DNA from: Falsirhodobacter sp. 20TX0035
Lineage (GTDB): Bacteria; Pseudomonadota; Alphaproteobacteria; Rhodobacterales; Rhodobacteraceae
NCBI RefSeq assembly: GCF_028307215.1
Contig: NZ_JAQMHV010000001.1
Span: 124,001 to 188,000, forward strand
Direction of reading: 5' to 3'
Length of the DNA stretch: 64,000 bases
In this document: in pieces, positions 10,283 to 20,186 of the stretch
How positions within the stretch are numbered: the stretch's first letter is position 1
Layout of the letters: the number at the start of each line of letters is the position of its first letter
Translations under genes and position numbers: made by a program
The notes under the pieces: model-generated
Databases searched by the model: none
What the model was told of the DNA's origin: nothing
What the model saw: the letters and a program-made list of their open reading frames with translations, nothing else

Positions 10283-10950
10283 TACGCCAGCTTGCGTTCG
10301 ACCTGCCGGCCCGCCCCGCGCTGGGGCGGGGGGACCTGTTCGTGTCGCCGGCCAACGCCTTGGCCGTGGCCAGCCTGGACGCCTGGCGGGACTGGCCGCA
10401 GGGCAAGATGATCCTTGTGGGGCCGCACGGGGCGGGAAAGACGCATCTCGCGCATGTCTGGGCCTCGGACGCGGATGCGGTGCTGGTGGATTGCGGCGCC
10501 CTGCCCGGCACGGATCTTGCCGCTTTGGCCGAGGAGGCGGCCGTGGTGCTGGAGGACGCGGACACGCTGGCCGGCGATGACGAGGCGGAGGCCGTGCTGT
10601 TTCACCTGCACAACCTGTTGCGCGAACGGCGCCGGCCTTTCCTTCTGACCGCCTCCACCCCGCCGCGGGACTGGGGGCTGCATCTGGCGGATGTGCAAAG
10701 CCGGATGCTGGCCGCGCCGGTCGCCCGGCTGGACGCGCCCGATGACAGCCTTCTGTCGGCCGTGCTGGTGAAGCTGTTCGCCGACCGTCAGATCACCGTG
10801 CCGCCCGCGCTGGTGTCGTGGCTGATGTCTCGCATGGACCGGGATCTTGGCACCGCCCGCGCCCTTGTGGCGGCGCTGGACGCACGATCGCTGGCGGAGC
10901 AGCGGCCGGTCAACCGCCAGATGGCGCTGGAAGTGCTGGCAGGCATCTAA
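10279..10950 (+). CDS. hdaA: DnaA-related regulatory inactivator HdaA
   Basis: Promotes hydrolysis of DnaA-ATP together with the beta clamp, preventing re-initiation of replication. 223 residues starting at a GTG (VIRQLAFDLP). The N-terminal QLAFDL resembles the clamp-binding motif of Hda proteins. Walker A is GPHGAGKT (residues 48-55) and the Walker B equivalent is VVLEDADTL; a C-terminal lid follows. The DnaA domain IV DNA-binding region is absent, which separates it from DnaA. It overlaps the PerM stop and is followed by ppk after 87 bases. Confidence 0.9.
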   Translation: MIRQLAFDLPARPALGRGDLFVSPANALAVASLDAWRDWPQGKMILVGPHGAGKTHLAHVWASDADAVLVDCGALPGTDLAALAEEAAVVLEDADTLAGDDEAEAVLFHLHNLLRERRRPFLLTASTPPRDWGLHLADVQSRMLAAPVARLDAPDDSLLSAVLVKLFADRQITVPPALVSWLMSRMDRDLGTARALVAALDARSLAEQRPVNRQMALEVLAGI

Positions 10951-10970
10951 GTGTAACGTTATTATGACAT
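10951..10970. promoter_or_regulatory. Possible Pho-box-like site before ppk
   Basis: The gap before ppk (10951-11037) is markedly AT-rich compared with its surroundings. On the minus strand, 10951-10970 reads ATGTCATAATAACGTTACAC. The TGTCATAA half matches a PhoB half-site and the second half matches only partly. Polyphosphate genes are often PhoB targets, which makes the site plausible. No clear ribosome site precedes the ppk ATG. Confidence 0.3.
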
Positions 10971-11037
10971 ACTTGCGAAACTATTGTTACAAAAGCTTCA
11001 CAAGACACGCGCATGTGCCGGTTATATCTCCAAGCCC

Positions 11038-13224
11038 ATGACCCACGCTGATTTTCTTCTGTCCGACTTCCCGCCCCCCGTTGTCCTGCCGCGCGTGGAA
11101 ACGACGGGCCAACGCCGATTCGTGAACCGGGAGCTGAGCTGGCTGGCCTTCAACTGGCGCGTGCTGGACGAAGCCTCGAACCCCGCCGTCCCCCTGCTGG
11201 AGCGGCTGCGCTTCCTGTCGATCTCCGACACCAACCTTGACGAGTTCTACACCGTTCGCGTGGCCGGCCTTCGCGCCTTGGCCCGGCGGTCGAAGCCCGG
11301 CCTCTCCGAGGACGGGCGCTCTCCGGTGGAGCAGCTGACCCTGATCAACGCCGAGGCCCGGGCCCTGATGCGTAAGCAGCAGGCCGTCTGGAACCGCCTG
11401 CGCCGGCAGATGGAAGCCCACGGCATCCGCCTGATGACCCGGTCGAAGCTGACCAAGCGCGATCTGGCCCATCTGGAAGCGCATTTCCTGACCAACGTCT
11501 TCCCGGTGCTGTCGCCGCTGGCGATCGATCCCGCGCACCCCTTCCCCTTCATTCCGAACACCGGATTCTGCCTAGGCCTGCAACTGGAACGCACGGCGGA
11601 CCGCCGCCGCCTGCAGGCGCTGCTGCCCATCCCGCAGCAGGTGGCGCGCTTCGTCCACCTGCCCGGCCGCCCGAACGAAACCCGCGTCCTGCCGCTGGAG
11701 GAGCTGCTGCTTCTTCACTTGCACCGCCTGTTCCCCGGCTACGCCGATCACGGACACTGCACCTTCCGCGTGTTGCGCGACAGCGACCTTGAGGTGGAGG
11801 AGGAGGCCGAGGATCTGGTGCGGGAGTTCGAGACCGCCCTGAAGCGCCGCCGCCGCGGCGACGTGATCCGCCTGTCCATCAGCGCCGGCGCGCCCGAGGA
11901 TCTGTTCGCCACGATCAAGGACGAACTCGACGTGTCGGACGACGAGATCGTGGAGGCGCGGGGCCTGATCGGCCTGTCGGACCTGAAGGAACTGGTGCTG
12001 TCGTCGCGCCCCGACCTTCTGTGGCCGCGCTTCACCCCGCGCGTGCCCGAACGCGTGCAGGATTTTGAAGGCGACATGTTCGCGGCGATCCGCCAGAAGG
12101 ACATGCTGCTGCATCACCCGTACGAGACGTTCGACATGGTGATCCGCTTCCTGCAGCAGGCGGCGAACGATCCCGACGTGCTGGCGATCAAGCAGACGCT
12201 GTACCGCACCTCCACCGACAGCCCGATTGTGGCCGCCCTGTGCGAGGCGGCGGAGGCCGGGAAGTCCGTGACCGCACTGGTCGAACTGAAGGCCCGCTTC
12301 GACGAGGCCGCGAACATCCGCCAGTCCCGCCGTCTGGAACGGGCGGGCGCGCATGTCGTCTATGGCTTCATGAAGTACAAGACGCACGCCAAGATCAGCA
12401 CGGTCGTGCGGCGCGAAGGGGACCAGCTGGTCACCTACACCCATTACGGGACGGGCAACTACCACCCGATCACGGCGCGGATCTACACCGACCTTTCGTT
12501 CTTCACCTGCGATCCGGCGCTGGGGCGCGACGCGCAGAAGGTCTTCAACTACCTGTCGGGCTATGTACAGCCCGAGGGGCTGGAGAACCTCGCCATCTCT
12601 CCCACCGGTCTGAAGCCGCGTTTGCTGGAGATGATCGCCGCCGAGGCCGAGCACGCCCGCAAGGGGCGGCCCGCCGCGATCTGGGCCAAGATGAATTCGT
12701 TGGTGGAGCCGGAGGTGATCGACGCGCTGTATGCCGCCGGGCAGGCGGGCGTGAAGATCAGCCTTGTCATCCGGGGCATCTGCGGGCTGCGCCCCGGCGT
12801 GAAGGGCATGTCGGAAAACATCCGCGTGAAATCCATCGTCGGGCGGTTCCTGGAACACAGCCGCATCGTCTGCTTTGGCAACGGGCACGGCCTGCCGTCG
12901 AAGAAGGCGCGGGTGTTCTTCTCCTCGGCCGACTGGATGGGACGCAACCTGAACCGCCGGGTGGAAACGCTGGTGGAGGCGAAGAACCCCACCGTGAAGG
13001 CGCAGATCACCGACCAGATCATGGCCGCCAACATGGCCGACGAGGTGCAAAGCTGGGTGATGGACGGCCATGGCCGCTATCTTCGGGCCGATGCGGGCGA
13101 CAAGGCGTTTTCCTGCCATCGGTTCTTCATGGAAAATCCGTCCTTGTCAGGACGTGGCACGGCGGGCGACAAGGATGTGCCGCGCCTGACGCACAGCTTC
13201 GACGACGGCCGCGCCGGTGAATGA
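11038..13224 (+). CDS. ppk: Polyphosphate kinase 1
   Basis: Polymerises the gamma-phosphate of ATP into inorganic polyphosphate. 728 residues, the usual Ppk1 length. It begins with the conserved N-terminal domain ([17 protein letters not shown], then [18 protein letters not shown]) and has two phospholipase-D-like catalytic halves. The autophosphorylated histidine is probably His450 in YKTHAKIS; the second half carries [20 protein letters not shown]. The ATG at 11038 is chosen by family alignment (MTHADFLL); no good Shine-Dalgarno is visible, and a longer reading from 10984 is unlikely. It overlaps or nearly abuts ppx, so synthesis and breakdown of polyphosphate are coupled. Confidence 0.95.
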   Translation: MTHADFLLSDFPPPVVLPRVETTGQRRFVNRELSWLAFNWRVLDEASNPAVPLLERLRFLSISDTNLDEFYTVRVAGLRALARRSKPGLSEDGRSPVEQLTLINAEARALMRKQQAVWNRLRRQMEAHGIRLMTRSKLTKRDLAHLEAHFLTNVFPVLSPLAIDPAHPFPFIPNTGFCLGLQLERTADRRRLQALLPIPQQVARFVHLPGRPNETRVLPLEELLLLHLHRLFPGYADHGHCTFRVLRDSDLEVEEEAEDLVREFETALKRRRRGDVIRLSISAGAPEDLFATIKDELDVSDDEIVEARGLIGLSDLKELVLSSRPDLLWPRFTPRVPERVQDFEGDMFAAIRQKDMLLHHPYETFDMVIRFLQQAANDPDVLAIKQTLYRTSTDSPIVAALCEAAEAGKSVTALVELKARFDEAANIRQSRRLERAGAHVVYGFMKYKTHAKISTVVRREGDQLVTYTHYGTGNYHPITARIYTDLSFFTCDPALGRDAQKVFNYLSGYVQPEGLENLAISPTGLKPRLLEMIAAEAEHARKGRPAAIWAKMNSLVEPEVIDALYAAGQAGVKISLVIRGICGLRPGVKGMSENIRVKSIVGRFLEHSRIVCFGNGHGLPSKKARVFFSSADWMGRNLNRRVETLVEAKNPTVKAQITDQIMAANMADEVQSWVMDGHGRYLRADAGDKAFSCHRFFMENPSLSGRGTAGDKDVPRLTHSFDDGRAGE

Positions 13225-13267
13225 TCGGCGCATCCGAGACCTGTTCCAACGCGCAAGGACGACCGTG

Positions 13268-14809
13268 ATGACCCGAGTGACCGCTTCAAGGGCCGAAGAC
13301 GCCGCGCTGTTCGGACGCCCGTTGTTCGATGATCCCTCCGTGCGCGCCCTGAAACGCGTGGGCGTGGTGGATGTGGGATCGAACTCAGTCCGGATGGTGG
13401 TGTTCGACGGGGCGGCGCGCAGCCCGGCCTATTTCTTCAACGAAAAGGTCATGTGCGGGCTGGGCCTGGGGCTGGCCGAAACCAACCGCCTGAACCCCAC
13501 GGGCCGGGAACGCGCGCTGGCCGCGCTGAATCGCTTCGCGGCGCTGGCCCGCGGCATGGGCATTCAGGACCTGACCGTGGTCGCCACCGCCGCCGTGCGC
13601 GAGGCCGAGGACGGCCCCCGGTTCCAGAAGGAGGTGGAGGAGCTGACCGGCCTGAAGCTGACCGTCATCGACGGCGATCAGGAGGCGCGGCTCTCGTCGC
13701 AGGGGGTGCTGCTGGGCTGGCCGGACGCGCAGGGCATCGTCTGCGACATCGGCGGCAACTCCATGGAACTGGCGCGGATCGGTGGCGGAGAGGTCGGATT
13801 GCGCGGCACCACCCCGCTCGGCCCCTTCCGGATGCAGCAGGTGGCGGGCGGTGCCAAGGAACGGCGCGCCCATATCCAGAAGGTGCTGAAGCCGCTGCGG
13901 GACCTGCTTCAGCCCCGTCGCGACCGCATCTTCCTTGTCGGCGGATCGTGGCGTGTCATTGCCCGGCTGGACATGGAACGGCGGAAGTATCCCCTGACCG
14001 TTCTGCACGAATACCGGATGCAGCCCAAGGACGTGCTGGATACGCTGGACTGGATCGCGGATTCCGACCCGCAGGCCCTGCGCGCCGCCACCGGCACCTC
14101 GGCCGAGCGGATGGAGTTGGTGCCGCTGGCATCCGAGGTGCTGCGCGAGCTGATCGCCATGTTTGATCCGTCGGAGATCGACATCTCCTCCTACGGGATC
14201 CGTGAGGGGCTGCTGTATGAGGCCATGCCGCAGCGCCTGCGCGAGCGTGATCCGCTGATCGAGGCGGCGCGCGCGGCCGAAATGTCCTCGGCCCGCATTC
14301 CGGGGTTCGGCAAGACGCTCTATCAGTTCCTGCTGCCCTTGTTCGAGGAAACGCGGGCGGAACGCCAGCGCCTGATCAAGGCGGCCTGTCTGCTGCATGA
14401 CACAACCTGGCGCGCCCACCCCGACTTCCGGGCCGAGATGTGCTTTGACAACGCCACCCGTGCCAACCTTGGCGGACTGGACCATCCGGGACGGGTCTTT
14501 TTGGGGCTGGCGCTTCTGCACCGCTACAAGAACAACCGTTCGGGCACCCGCTTCGACCACCTCTTCCCCCTTCTGACCGAGGAGGAGATCCGCGAGGCCG
14601 AGGTTCTGGGCAAGGCGATGCGCTTTGGCGCCATGTTCGCGATGGACGACCTGACCCAGGCCGGACGCCTGTCCTGGAAGCCCAAGAAGCGCGTTCTGGC
14701 GTTGCATCTGAGCGAGAAGGGCCTGCCCTTGTTCGGCGAGGTGGCGCAGGCGCGCTTCCGGTCGCTCGCCAACTCCCTCGACGCGACGGCGGAGGTGAAG
14801 GCCCCATGA
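13268..14809 (+). CDS. ppx: Exopolyphosphatase (Ppx/GppA family)
   Basis: Hydrolyses polyphosphate ends or pppGpp; acts opposite to Ppk. The product is 513 residues. The ASKHA-fold phosphate loops are VVDVGSNSVRMVVFDG near the N-terminus and CDIGGNSMELARIGGGEVG in the first half; an HD-like helical C-terminal domain follows (KAACLLHDTTWRAHPDFR). I prefer the ATG at 13268, which has AAGGAC 7 bases upstream. A GTG at 13217 that overlaps the ppk stop would add 17 residues without a ribosome site. It ends in an ATGA overlap with the GNAT gene. Ppx and GppA activities cannot be separated by reading. Confidence 0.93.
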   Translation: MTRVTASRAEDAALFGRPLFDDPSVRALKRVGVVDVGSNSVRMVVFDGAARSPAYFFNEKVMCGLGLGLAETNRLNPTGRERALAALNRFAALARGMGIQDLTVVATAAVREAEDGPRFQKEVEELTGLKLTVIDGDQEARLSSQGVLLGWPDAQGIVCDIGGNSMELARIGGGEVGLRGTTPLGPFRMQQVAGGAKERRAHIQKVLKPLRDLLQPRRDRIFLVGGSWRVIARLDMERRKYPLTVLHEYRMQPKDVLDTLDWIADSDPQALRAATGTSAERMELVPLASEVLRELIAMFDPSEIDISSYGIREGLLYEAMPQRLRERDPLIEAARAAEMSSARIPGFGKTLYQFLLPLFEETRAERQRLIKAACLLHDTTWRAHPDFRAEMCFDNATRANLGGLDHPGRVFLGLALLHRYKNNRSGTRFDHLFPLLTEEEIREAEVLGKAMRFGAMFAMDDLTQAGRLSWKPKKRVLALHLSEKGLPLFGEVAQARFRSLANSLDATAEVKAP

Positions 14810-15279
14810 TCCGCCCGGCAACGATGGACGACGCCCAGGCACTCCGCGCGGTCTGGGATACGATGATCACGGATTCAACTGCGAACTTCTCGGAACTCCG
14901 CAAGACGGAGGCGGAGGTGGAAGAGGCTATCCGCACCCGCCCCCTTCTGCTGGTGGCTGAACTCGACGGCAAGGTGGTGGGCTTTGCGACCTATGGCCAG
15001 TTCCGCACCAATTCGGGCTATCGTTTCACGATGGAAAACACGATCGCCCTGCTGCCCGCCGCCAAGGGGCGCGGCTTGGGCCGGCAATTGATGACAGGGA
15101 TCGAGGATCACGCCCGCGCCGGGGGTGCCCATTCCATGATCGCGGGCGTCAGCGGGCGCAACGCCGAAGGCATCGCCTTTCACAAGGCCTGCGGCTACGA
15201 CACGGTCGCGGTGGTTCCGCAATCGGGCTTCAAATGGGGCGAATGGCTCGATCTGGTGCTGATGCAGAAATTCCTCTGA
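14806..15279 (+). CDS. GNAT family N-acetyltransferase (phosphinothricin-acetyltransferase-like)
   Basis: 157-residue acetyl-CoA-dependent N-acetyltransferase. The N-terminus MIRPATMDDAQALRAVWDTM and the NFSELRKTEAEVEE segment resemble the Pat/Bar/YncA group. The acetyl-CoA loop is LLPAAKGRGLGRQLM (the RGxGxx(G/A) type), followed by the motif-B region ISGRN-like VSGRNAEGIAFHKACGYDT. The ATG overlaps the ppx stop, so it is translationally coupled to it. The natural substrate is unknown; amino-acid analogues are a family-level guess. Confidence 0.88.
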   Translation: MIRPATMDDAQALRAVWDTMITDSTANFSELRKTEAEVEEAIRTRPLLLVAELDGKVVGFATYGQFRTNSGYRFTMENTIALLPAAKGRGLGRQLMTGIEDHARAGGAHSMIAGVSGRNAEGIAFHKACGYDTVAVVPQSGFKWGEWLDLVLMQKFL

Positions 15280-15311
15280 CACCGGCGCCGGTTCGGGCTA
15301 TATTGCCCTTC

Positions 15312-15992
15312 ATGTCCATATGGTCCCGCATTTCAGCCGCCCTTGCGGCTCTCGCTCATGGCGAATCCCTGTCGATGGTGTTCGCCCGTCTGCGCACGCC
15401 CCCCGAACGGTCCGTCGCCTTCACCATCGCCGTGATCGGGCTGGGGGCCAAGATGGCCAAGGCGGATGGCGAGGTGTCGCGCCGCGAGGTGGCCGCCTTC
15501 CGCCGCATCTTCGCCCTGCCCGAGGGGGAGGAGCAGAACGCTGCCCGCGTCTTCAACCTGGCGCGTCAGGACGTGGCGGGCTTCGAATCCTACGCCCGCA
15601 CCATCGCCGACATGTTCCGCGACAATTGCGATACGCTGATCGACGTGCTGGAGGGCTTGTTCCAGATCGCCACCGCCGACGGGAACTATTCCGACGCCGA
15701 AGACACGTTCCTGCGCGAAGTCGCCCGCATCTTCAACGTGGGGGAGCGGTGCTTCCGCGTGCTGCGCAACCGCTTCGTCGCGGGCGACTGCGATCCCTAC
15801 GATGTGCTGGGGGTGGAGGCGAACGCGTCGATGGAGCAGATCCGCAGCGCCTGGAAGAAGGCCGTGCGGGACAATCATCCCGATCGCCTGATCTCCCGCG
15901 GTGTGCCCGAAGAGGCCATCCGGCTGGCGGAGGAGCGGTTGATCCACATCAACCGGGCCTGGGACGAGATCAACGCCCGTCAGGCCGCATGA
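15312..15992 (+). CDS. TerB-like plus J-domain protein (DjlA-type co-chaperone)
   Basis: 226 residues. Residues about 25-150 form a TerB/DjlA-type helical domain rich in acidic pairs (KMAKADGEVSRREVAAFRRI, then QIATADGNYSDAEDTFLREV). The C-terminal 65 residues are a J domain (DPYDVLGVEANASMEQIRSA) with the HPD tripeptide at residues 189-191, which stimulates DnaK ATPase. DjlA of E. coli has an N-terminal membrane anchor; none is obvious here, so this is probably cytosolic. The ATG at 15312 fits the family start. It lies 32 bases after the GNAT gene and ends at a bidirectional terminator. Confidence 0.88.
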   Translation: MSIWSRISAALAALAHGESLSMVFARLRTPPERSVAFTIAVIGLGAKMAKADGEVSRREVAAFRRIFALPEGEEQNAARVFNLARQDVAGFESYARTIADMFRDNCDTLIDVLEGLFQIATADGNYSDAEDTFLREVARIFNVGERCFRVLRNRFVAGDCDPYDVLGVEANASMEQIRSAWKKAVRDNHPDRLISRGVPEEAIRLAEERLIHINRAWDEINARQAA

Positions 15993-16020
15993 AAAGGGCC
16001 GCCCGAAGGCGGCCCGTTTC
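15992..16020. terminator. Bidirectional intrinsic terminator
   Basis: GGGCCGCC (15996-16003), loop CGAA, GGCGGCCC (16008-16015), flanked by GAAAA on the left and GTTTC on the right. It serves the J-domain gene on the plus strand and the convergent glycine-zipper lipoprotein gene on the minus strand. Confidence 0.8.
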
Positions 16021-16023
16021 CGA

Positions 16024-16287
16024 TCAGTTGCAGTTCTGGCCCGGGACCATGCAGGAACCGCCGCCCGCCAGCGCGCCGATCAGGGCGCCCTTGGTCTTGC
16101 CGCCGCCCGTCGCGTCCGCGATCACGGCACCGGCCGCCGCGCCGCCCAGCGTGCGGACTGCAGCGTTGTTCACGGGCGAGTTGCCGTAGCCGCCGCCATA
16201 GCCGCTGTTGCTGTAGGGCTGGCTGCAGCCGGCGATCGTTCCCGTCGCCAGCACCGCTGCCAGAATCACGAATTTCGTTTTAGCCAT
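16024..16287 (-). CDS. Small glycine-zipper outer-membrane-type lipoprotein
   Basis: 87-residue precursor with a lipoprotein signal peptide (MAKTKFVILAAVLATGTIAGC; lipobox TIAGC, lipidated Cys21). The mature part starts SQPYSNSGYGGG and holds a glycine-zipper-like stretch, LGGAAAGAVIADATGGG and KGALIGALAGGGS, and it ends with two further Cys (SCMVPGQNC). Such proteins (YMGG/OsmB-like) sit in the outer membrane; their role is unclear. GAGGGCCGAAGAATG provides a GAGG ribosome site. It shares a terminator with the convergent J-domain gene. The lipoprotein call is firm, the function unknown. Confidence 0.8.
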   Translation of the reverse strand: MAKTKFVILAAVLATGTIAGCSQPYSNSGYGGGYGNSPVNNAAVRTLGGAAAGAVIADATGGGKTKGALIGALAGGGSCMVPGQNCN

Positions 16288-16397
16288 TCTTCGGCCCTCC
16301 TCATGGAATTCTTATCGTCTCAGGATAACCGAAGCTGTGGCGGGGAAAAGACGCAATTGCGTGTTCACGGTCACAGTCGGCATTTCGGCGCCGAATC

Positions 16398-16790
16398 TCA
16401 GTCGTCCCAGTCGTCATCCTCGTCAAAGGCGACGGGGGGTGCGTCGGGGGCGAAGACGGCCGGAAAGGCCGCTTCGGCCTTGGCGACGTCGATGCGCAGC
16501 AGCGCGTCGTAGCTTTGGGGATCAAAGGGATCCTCGGCCGGAACAACCTCGCGGCCGAACAGCCAGGACAGGCGTCCCGCGTCCAGGTTGCCGCGTTCGA
16601 ACGGTTCTTCGCCGAAATGCGCCCAAAGCGCCGCCATGAACGCTTCGTCCGCGGTGCGGTCGATGTTCTTGCGGTCGCGATAGCGTTCGCGGCGGATGAT
16701 CTTCGTGGCGCCGTCCTTGGACGCGCGCCGGATGACGAACTGGTGGTCGGTTCCCGTCAGACGGCCCGGAAACCCGCGATGCTTTATCAT
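16398..16790 (-). CDS. Conserved hypothetical acidic-tailed protein
   Basis: 130 residues from the ATG at 16790 (MIKHRGFPGRLTGTDHQFVI). I do not recognise a named domain. The first half is basic (RRASKDGATKIIRRERYRDR), the middle has an amphipathic region with FMAALWAHFGEEPFERGN, and the C-terminus is strongly acidic (DEDDDWDD). No signal peptide or membrane helix is seen. The longer reading from 16820 starts at a poor site and is rejected. It lies between two small lipoprotein genes on the same strand, separated by hairpin-containing gaps. High third-position GC supports real coding. Confidence 0.65.
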   Translation of the reverse strand: MIKHRGFPGRLTGTDHQFVIRRASKDGATKIIRRERYRDRKNIDRTADEAFMAALWAHFGEEPFERGNLDAGRLSWLFGREVVPAEDPFDPQSYDALLRIDVAKAEAAFPAVFAPDAPPVAFDEDDDWDD

Positions 16791-16809
16791 TTTCGTCCAG
16801 GAAATAGCG

Positions 16810-16828
16810 GGCGGGGACAAGCCCCGCC
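16810..16828 (-). terminator. Hairpin downstream of the 48-residue lipoprotein gene
   Basis: GGCGGGG (16810-16816), loop ACAAG, CCCCGCC (16822-16828) directly after the stop of the small lipoprotein gene (minus strand), followed by GCTATTTC. Stable stem but only a short T-rich tail, so termination may be partial. Confidence 0.45.
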
Positions 16829-16836
16829 CCGCGGAA

Positions 16837-16983
16837 TTATTGCCACTTGTTGGTGTAGGTCGGCTCGGTCGTGACGGGGGCCGGTGCGGGCTGGGTCACG
16901 ACGACTTCTTCACGCTTGGGGGCGCAAGCGGCGGCCAGGGCAGCGACGAAGACGACACAGGTGATGCGGGCGGTCAGCGACAT
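16837..16983 (-). CDS. 48-residue lipoprotein
   Basis: Short gene found by reading the minus strand. Starts MSLTARITCVVFVAALAAAC, a signal peptide with lipobox AAAC at residues 17-20, then APKREEVVVTQPAPAPVTTE and YTNKWQ. The ribosome site AGGAG lies 6 bases before the ATG. The mature peptide would be about 29 residues, proline-rich and extended, tethered by lipid at Cys20. Tiny lipoproteins of this type are widespread in Rhodobacterales but their function is not known to me. It lies 118 bases downstream of betA, probably with its own promoter. Confidence 0.7.
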   Translation of the reverse strand: MSLTARITCVVFVAALAAACAPKREEVVVTQPAPAPVTTEPTYTNKWQ

Positions 16984-17101
16984 GGTGAACTCCTAAAGAA
17001 AGCGGGTCGGGGACCATCCCCTTCTCCGTGACACGGTTACTTAGGGCCGTGACGATGCAAAGCTAATGCAACGGCAAGACTTTGCACACTGAAAATTGAG
17101 G

Positions 17102-18757
17102 TCACCGTTGCCGCACCTCCCAAGCGGGGTGCATCCAGGGGTCCGCGGCCACGGGCGGCAGGCGGCGGCCCAGGATGTGGTCGGCCATCTTCTCCCCCAC
17201 CATGATGGACGGGCCATTGAGATTCCCGTTGGTGATGCGCGGGAAGACGGAGCTGTCGGCCACCCGCAACCCTCCGGTCCCGATGACCCGGCCTTCGGGG
17301 TCCACCACCGCCAAGGGATCGTCGGCGGCCCCCATCCGCGCCGTTCCGCAAGGGTGATAGGCACTTTCCGCGTGTTCGCGGATGAAGGCGTCGATCTCGG
17401 CATCGCTCTGCACGGCCGCGCCGGGCTGGATCTCATGCTTCACATGCGGCGCCATCGCCTTTTGGGCGAACACCTCGCGCGTCAGCCGGATGCAGGCGCG
17501 GAACTCCGCCCAGTCGTCGGGATGGGACATGTAGTTGAAGCGGATTTCCGGATCGGCGGCGGGATCGGACGATGCCAGCGTCACCCGCCCCCGGGATTTC
17601 GACCGCATCGGTCCCACATGCACCTGGAATCCGTGACCTTCCGCCGCAGCCTTTCCGTCATAGCGTACGGCCAGCGGCAGGAAATGATACTGGATGTCCG
17701 GGTATTCCACCCCCGCGCGCGACCGGATGAAGCCGCACGCCTCGAACTGGTTGGAGGCGCCCAGCCCGGTGTGAAGCGAGATCCACTGCAGCCCGACCCG
17801 CACCTTGCCGGGCAGGTTCCAGTAGCGGAACAGCGTGTTCGGCTGCAACGCGGCGAACTGCATGTAAACCTCAAGATGGTCCTGCAGGTTGGCCCCCACG
17901 CCCGGCCGGTCGGCGACAACGGGGATGCCGTGCCGCGCCAGATGCCCGCCTTCGCCGATGCCCGACAGCATCAGCAGCTTCGGCGTGTTGAGGGAGGACG
18001 CGGCCAGAACGACCTCCCGCCCCGCCCGGACCACCTGCACGCGGCCCTTGCGCCGCACCTCCACCCCCACGGCGCGGGTGCCGTCCAGAATCACACGCTG
18101 GGCAAAGGCGCGCAGCAGGATCACGCGGCCGGTGCGCAGGGCCGGGCGCAGATAGGCGTTGGCGGCGGACCAGCGACGGCCCTTCCAGATCGTCGCCTCC
18201 ATCGGGCCGAAGCCTTCCTGCTGCTTGCCGTTGTAATCCTGCGTCAGGGGATAGCCCGCCTCCTCCCCCGCCGCGATGAAGGCGTTGAAGAGGGGATTGC
18301 GACGCGGACCGCGGGTGATGTGCAGGGGGCCGCTGTCACCGCGCCAGTCGCCGCCGTCGGGGTTGGGGCCGTGCCACGTCTCCATCCGCCGGAAATAGGG
18401 CAGCACGTCGGCAAAGGACCAACCCTCCGCCCCCGCATCCGCCCAATGGTCGAAATCCCGCGCGTGTCCGCGCACATAGACCATCCCGTTGATGGAGGAG
18501 GACCCCCCGATCACCTTGCCCCGCGGCGTCACCAGCTGCCGCCCGTTCAGGTGCGGTTCCGGCTGGGATTTCAGGCCCCAGTCGTAGCGGGGCATGTTCA
18601 TGGGAAAGGACAGCGCCCCCGGCATCTGGATAAACGGGCCCCAGTCCGACCCGCCATGTTCGATGACGGTGACCGTCTTGCCCGCCTCGGCCAGCCGGAA
18701 GGCTAGGGCGCAGCCCGCGCTGCCCGCGCCCACGATGACGTAGTCAGAAGGGCGCAT
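17102..18757 (-). CDS. betA: Choline dehydrogenase
   Basis: Membrane-associated FAD enzyme that oxidises choline to betaine aldehyde. 551 residues, a GMC-family flavoprotein. Visible motifs are the N-terminal dinucleotide-binding [18 protein letters not shown], the GMC signature [20 protein letters not shown], and the active-site His region [10 protein letters not shown] near the C-terminus. Its start overlaps the betB stop by 14 bases. It is the last gene of the leftward betI-betB-betA operon and probably responds to choline through BetI. Confidence 0.95.
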   Translation of the reverse strand: MRPSDYVIVGAGSAGCALAFRLAEAGKTVTVIEHGGSDWGPFIQMPGALSFPMNMPRYDWGLKSQPEPHLNGRQLVTPRGKVIGGSSSINGMVYVRGHARDFDHWADAGAEGWSFADVLPYFRRMETWHGPNPDGGDWRGDSGPLHITRGPRRNPLFNAFIAAGEEAGYPLTQDYNGKQQEGFGPMEATIWKGRRWSAANAYLRPALRTGRVILLRAFAQRVILDGTRAVGVEVRRKGRVQVVRAGREVVLAASSLNTPKLLMLSGIGEGGHLARHGIPVVADRPGVGANLQDHLEVYMQFAALQPNTLFRYWNLPGKVRVGLQWISLHTGLGASNQFEACGFIRSRAGVEYPDIQYHFLPLAVRYDGKAAAEGHGFQVHVGPMRSKSRGRVTLASSDPAADPEIRFNYMSHPDDWAEFRACIRLTREVFAQKAMAPHVKHEIQPGAAVQSDAEIDAFIREHAESAYHPCGTARMGAADDPLAVVDPEGRVIGTGGLRVADSSVFPRITNGNLNGPSIMVGEKMADHILGRRLPPVAADPWMHPAWEVRQR

Positions 18758-20186
18758 CGACCGGCCCCATGCCCACGTAGACGGACTTCAGCTGGGTGTA
18801 ATGCTCGATCGCCGCCTTGCCGTTCTCGCGCCCCACGCCCGACATCTTCACCCCGCCGAAGGACGATTCGACCGGCGTCAGGTTGTAGGCGTTGATCCAG
18901 CAGGTTCCGGCCTGAAGCCGCCCCACGACCCGGTGCGCGCGGGTGATGTCGGCGGTGAAGACGCCGGCGGCCAGACCGAACTCCGTCGCGTTGGCGCGGG
19001 CGATCACCTCGTCCTCCTCCTCGAAATCGAGGACGGCCATCACGGGGCCGAACACCTCCTCGCAGGCCAGGGTCATGGTGTCGGTCACGTCGGCAAAGAC
19101 GGTGGGGGGCACGAACATCCCCTGCCCCGCGCCGCCCGTCACCAGCCGCGCGCCTTCGGCCACGGCCTTGTCCACATAGGCGCGGACCTTTTCCGCCTGC
19201 GCGGCGCTGACCAGCGGGCCCATCTGGGTGGCGGGGTCCAGCGGATCGCCCATCACGATGGCCTCAGATCGCGCCTTCAGGCGGTCCAGGAACACCTCCT
19301 TGATGGAGTGGTGCACGAAGACCCGCGTGCCGTTCGAACAGATCTGGCCCGAGGAGTAGAAGTTCCCCAGCATCGCCGCCCCCACCGCCGAATCGATGTC
19401 GGCGTCCGGGAACACGATCAGCGGGGACTTGCCGCCCAGTTCCATGGTGACATGCCGGATCCCCTCCGCCGCCGCCGCATAGACCTTGCGACCCGTGGGA
19501 ACCGATCCGGTGAGGGACACCTTCGCCACGCGCGAATCAGTCACCAGCTGCGCACCCACATCGCCAAAGCCCTGCACGACGTTGAACAGGCCGGCCGGCG
19601 CCCCCGCCTCGACCAGAAGGGCGGCCAGTTGCAGCGCGCCCAGCGGCGTCACCTCGGACGGCTTGAACACCATCGCGTTGCCCATGGCGAGGGCCGGTGC
19701 CGCCTTCCAGCAGGCGATCTGGCTGGGATAGTTCCACGCCCCGATGCCCACGCAGACGCCCAAGGGTTCGCGCAGGGAATAGGCGAAATCCGTTCCCAGC
19801 GGCACGGTTTCCCCGGTCACGGTGGGGGCCAGCCCGCCGAAATATTCCAGCGCGTCCGCGCCGGACGGCCAGTCGGCCACCTCCGTCTCCTGGATGGGCT
19901 TGCCGGTGTCCAAGACCTCCAGCACCGAAAGGTCGGCGTTGCGGTCGCGGATCAGGTCGGCCGCGCGGCGCAGGACGCGGCCGCGTTCCACCGGCCGCAG
20001 CGCCGCCCAGCCCGCCTGCGCGGCCTTGGCGGAAGCCAAGGCGCGGTCGATGATCGCGGGCGTCGCCTCGTGCAGGCGGGCGATCACCTCGCCCGTGGCA
20101 GGGAAGATCACGTCGAAGGGGCGGCCGGCGGTGTCCTCCACCCACTCCCCCCCGATGAAATGGCTGGCATGCGGTTGGGCTTTCAT
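18744..20186 (-). CDS. betB: Betaine aldehyde dehydrogenase
   Basis: NAD(P)-dependent oxidation of betaine aldehyde to glycine betaine, an osmoprotectant. 480 residues. The aldehyde dehydrogenase motifs are [16 protein letters not shown] with the general-base Glu, the nucleophile Cys in [16 protein letters not shown], and the C-terminal [16 protein letters not shown]. The ATG at 20186 has GGGAGAGG upstream; the codon before it is TTG and is not a likely start. The ATG shares one base with the betI stop (TGATG), so BetI and BetB are coupled. BetA follows with an overlap. Confidence 0.95.
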   Translation of the reverse strand: MKAQPHASHFIGGEWVEDTAGRPFDVIFPATGEVIARLHEATPAIIDRALASAKAAQAGWAALRPVERGRVLRRAADLIRDRNADLSVLEVLDTGKPIQETEVADWPSGADALEYFGGLAPTVTGETVPLGTDFAYSLREPLGVCVGIGAWNYPSQIACWKAAPALAMGNAMVFKPSEVTPLGALQLAALLVEAGAPAGLFNVVQGFGDVGAQLVTDSRVAKVSLTGSVPTGRKVYAAAAEGIRHVTMELGGKSPLIVFPDADIDSAVGAAMLGNFYSSGQICSNGTRVFVHHSIKEVFLDRLKARSEAIVMGDPLDPATQMGPLVSAAQAEKVRAYVDKAVAEGARLVTGGAGQGMFVPPTVFADVTDTMTLACEEVFGPVMAVLDFEEEDEVIARANATEFGLAAGVFTADITRAHRVVGRLQAGTCWINAYNLTPVESSFGGVKMSGVGRENGKAAIEHYTQLKSVYVGMGPVDAPF

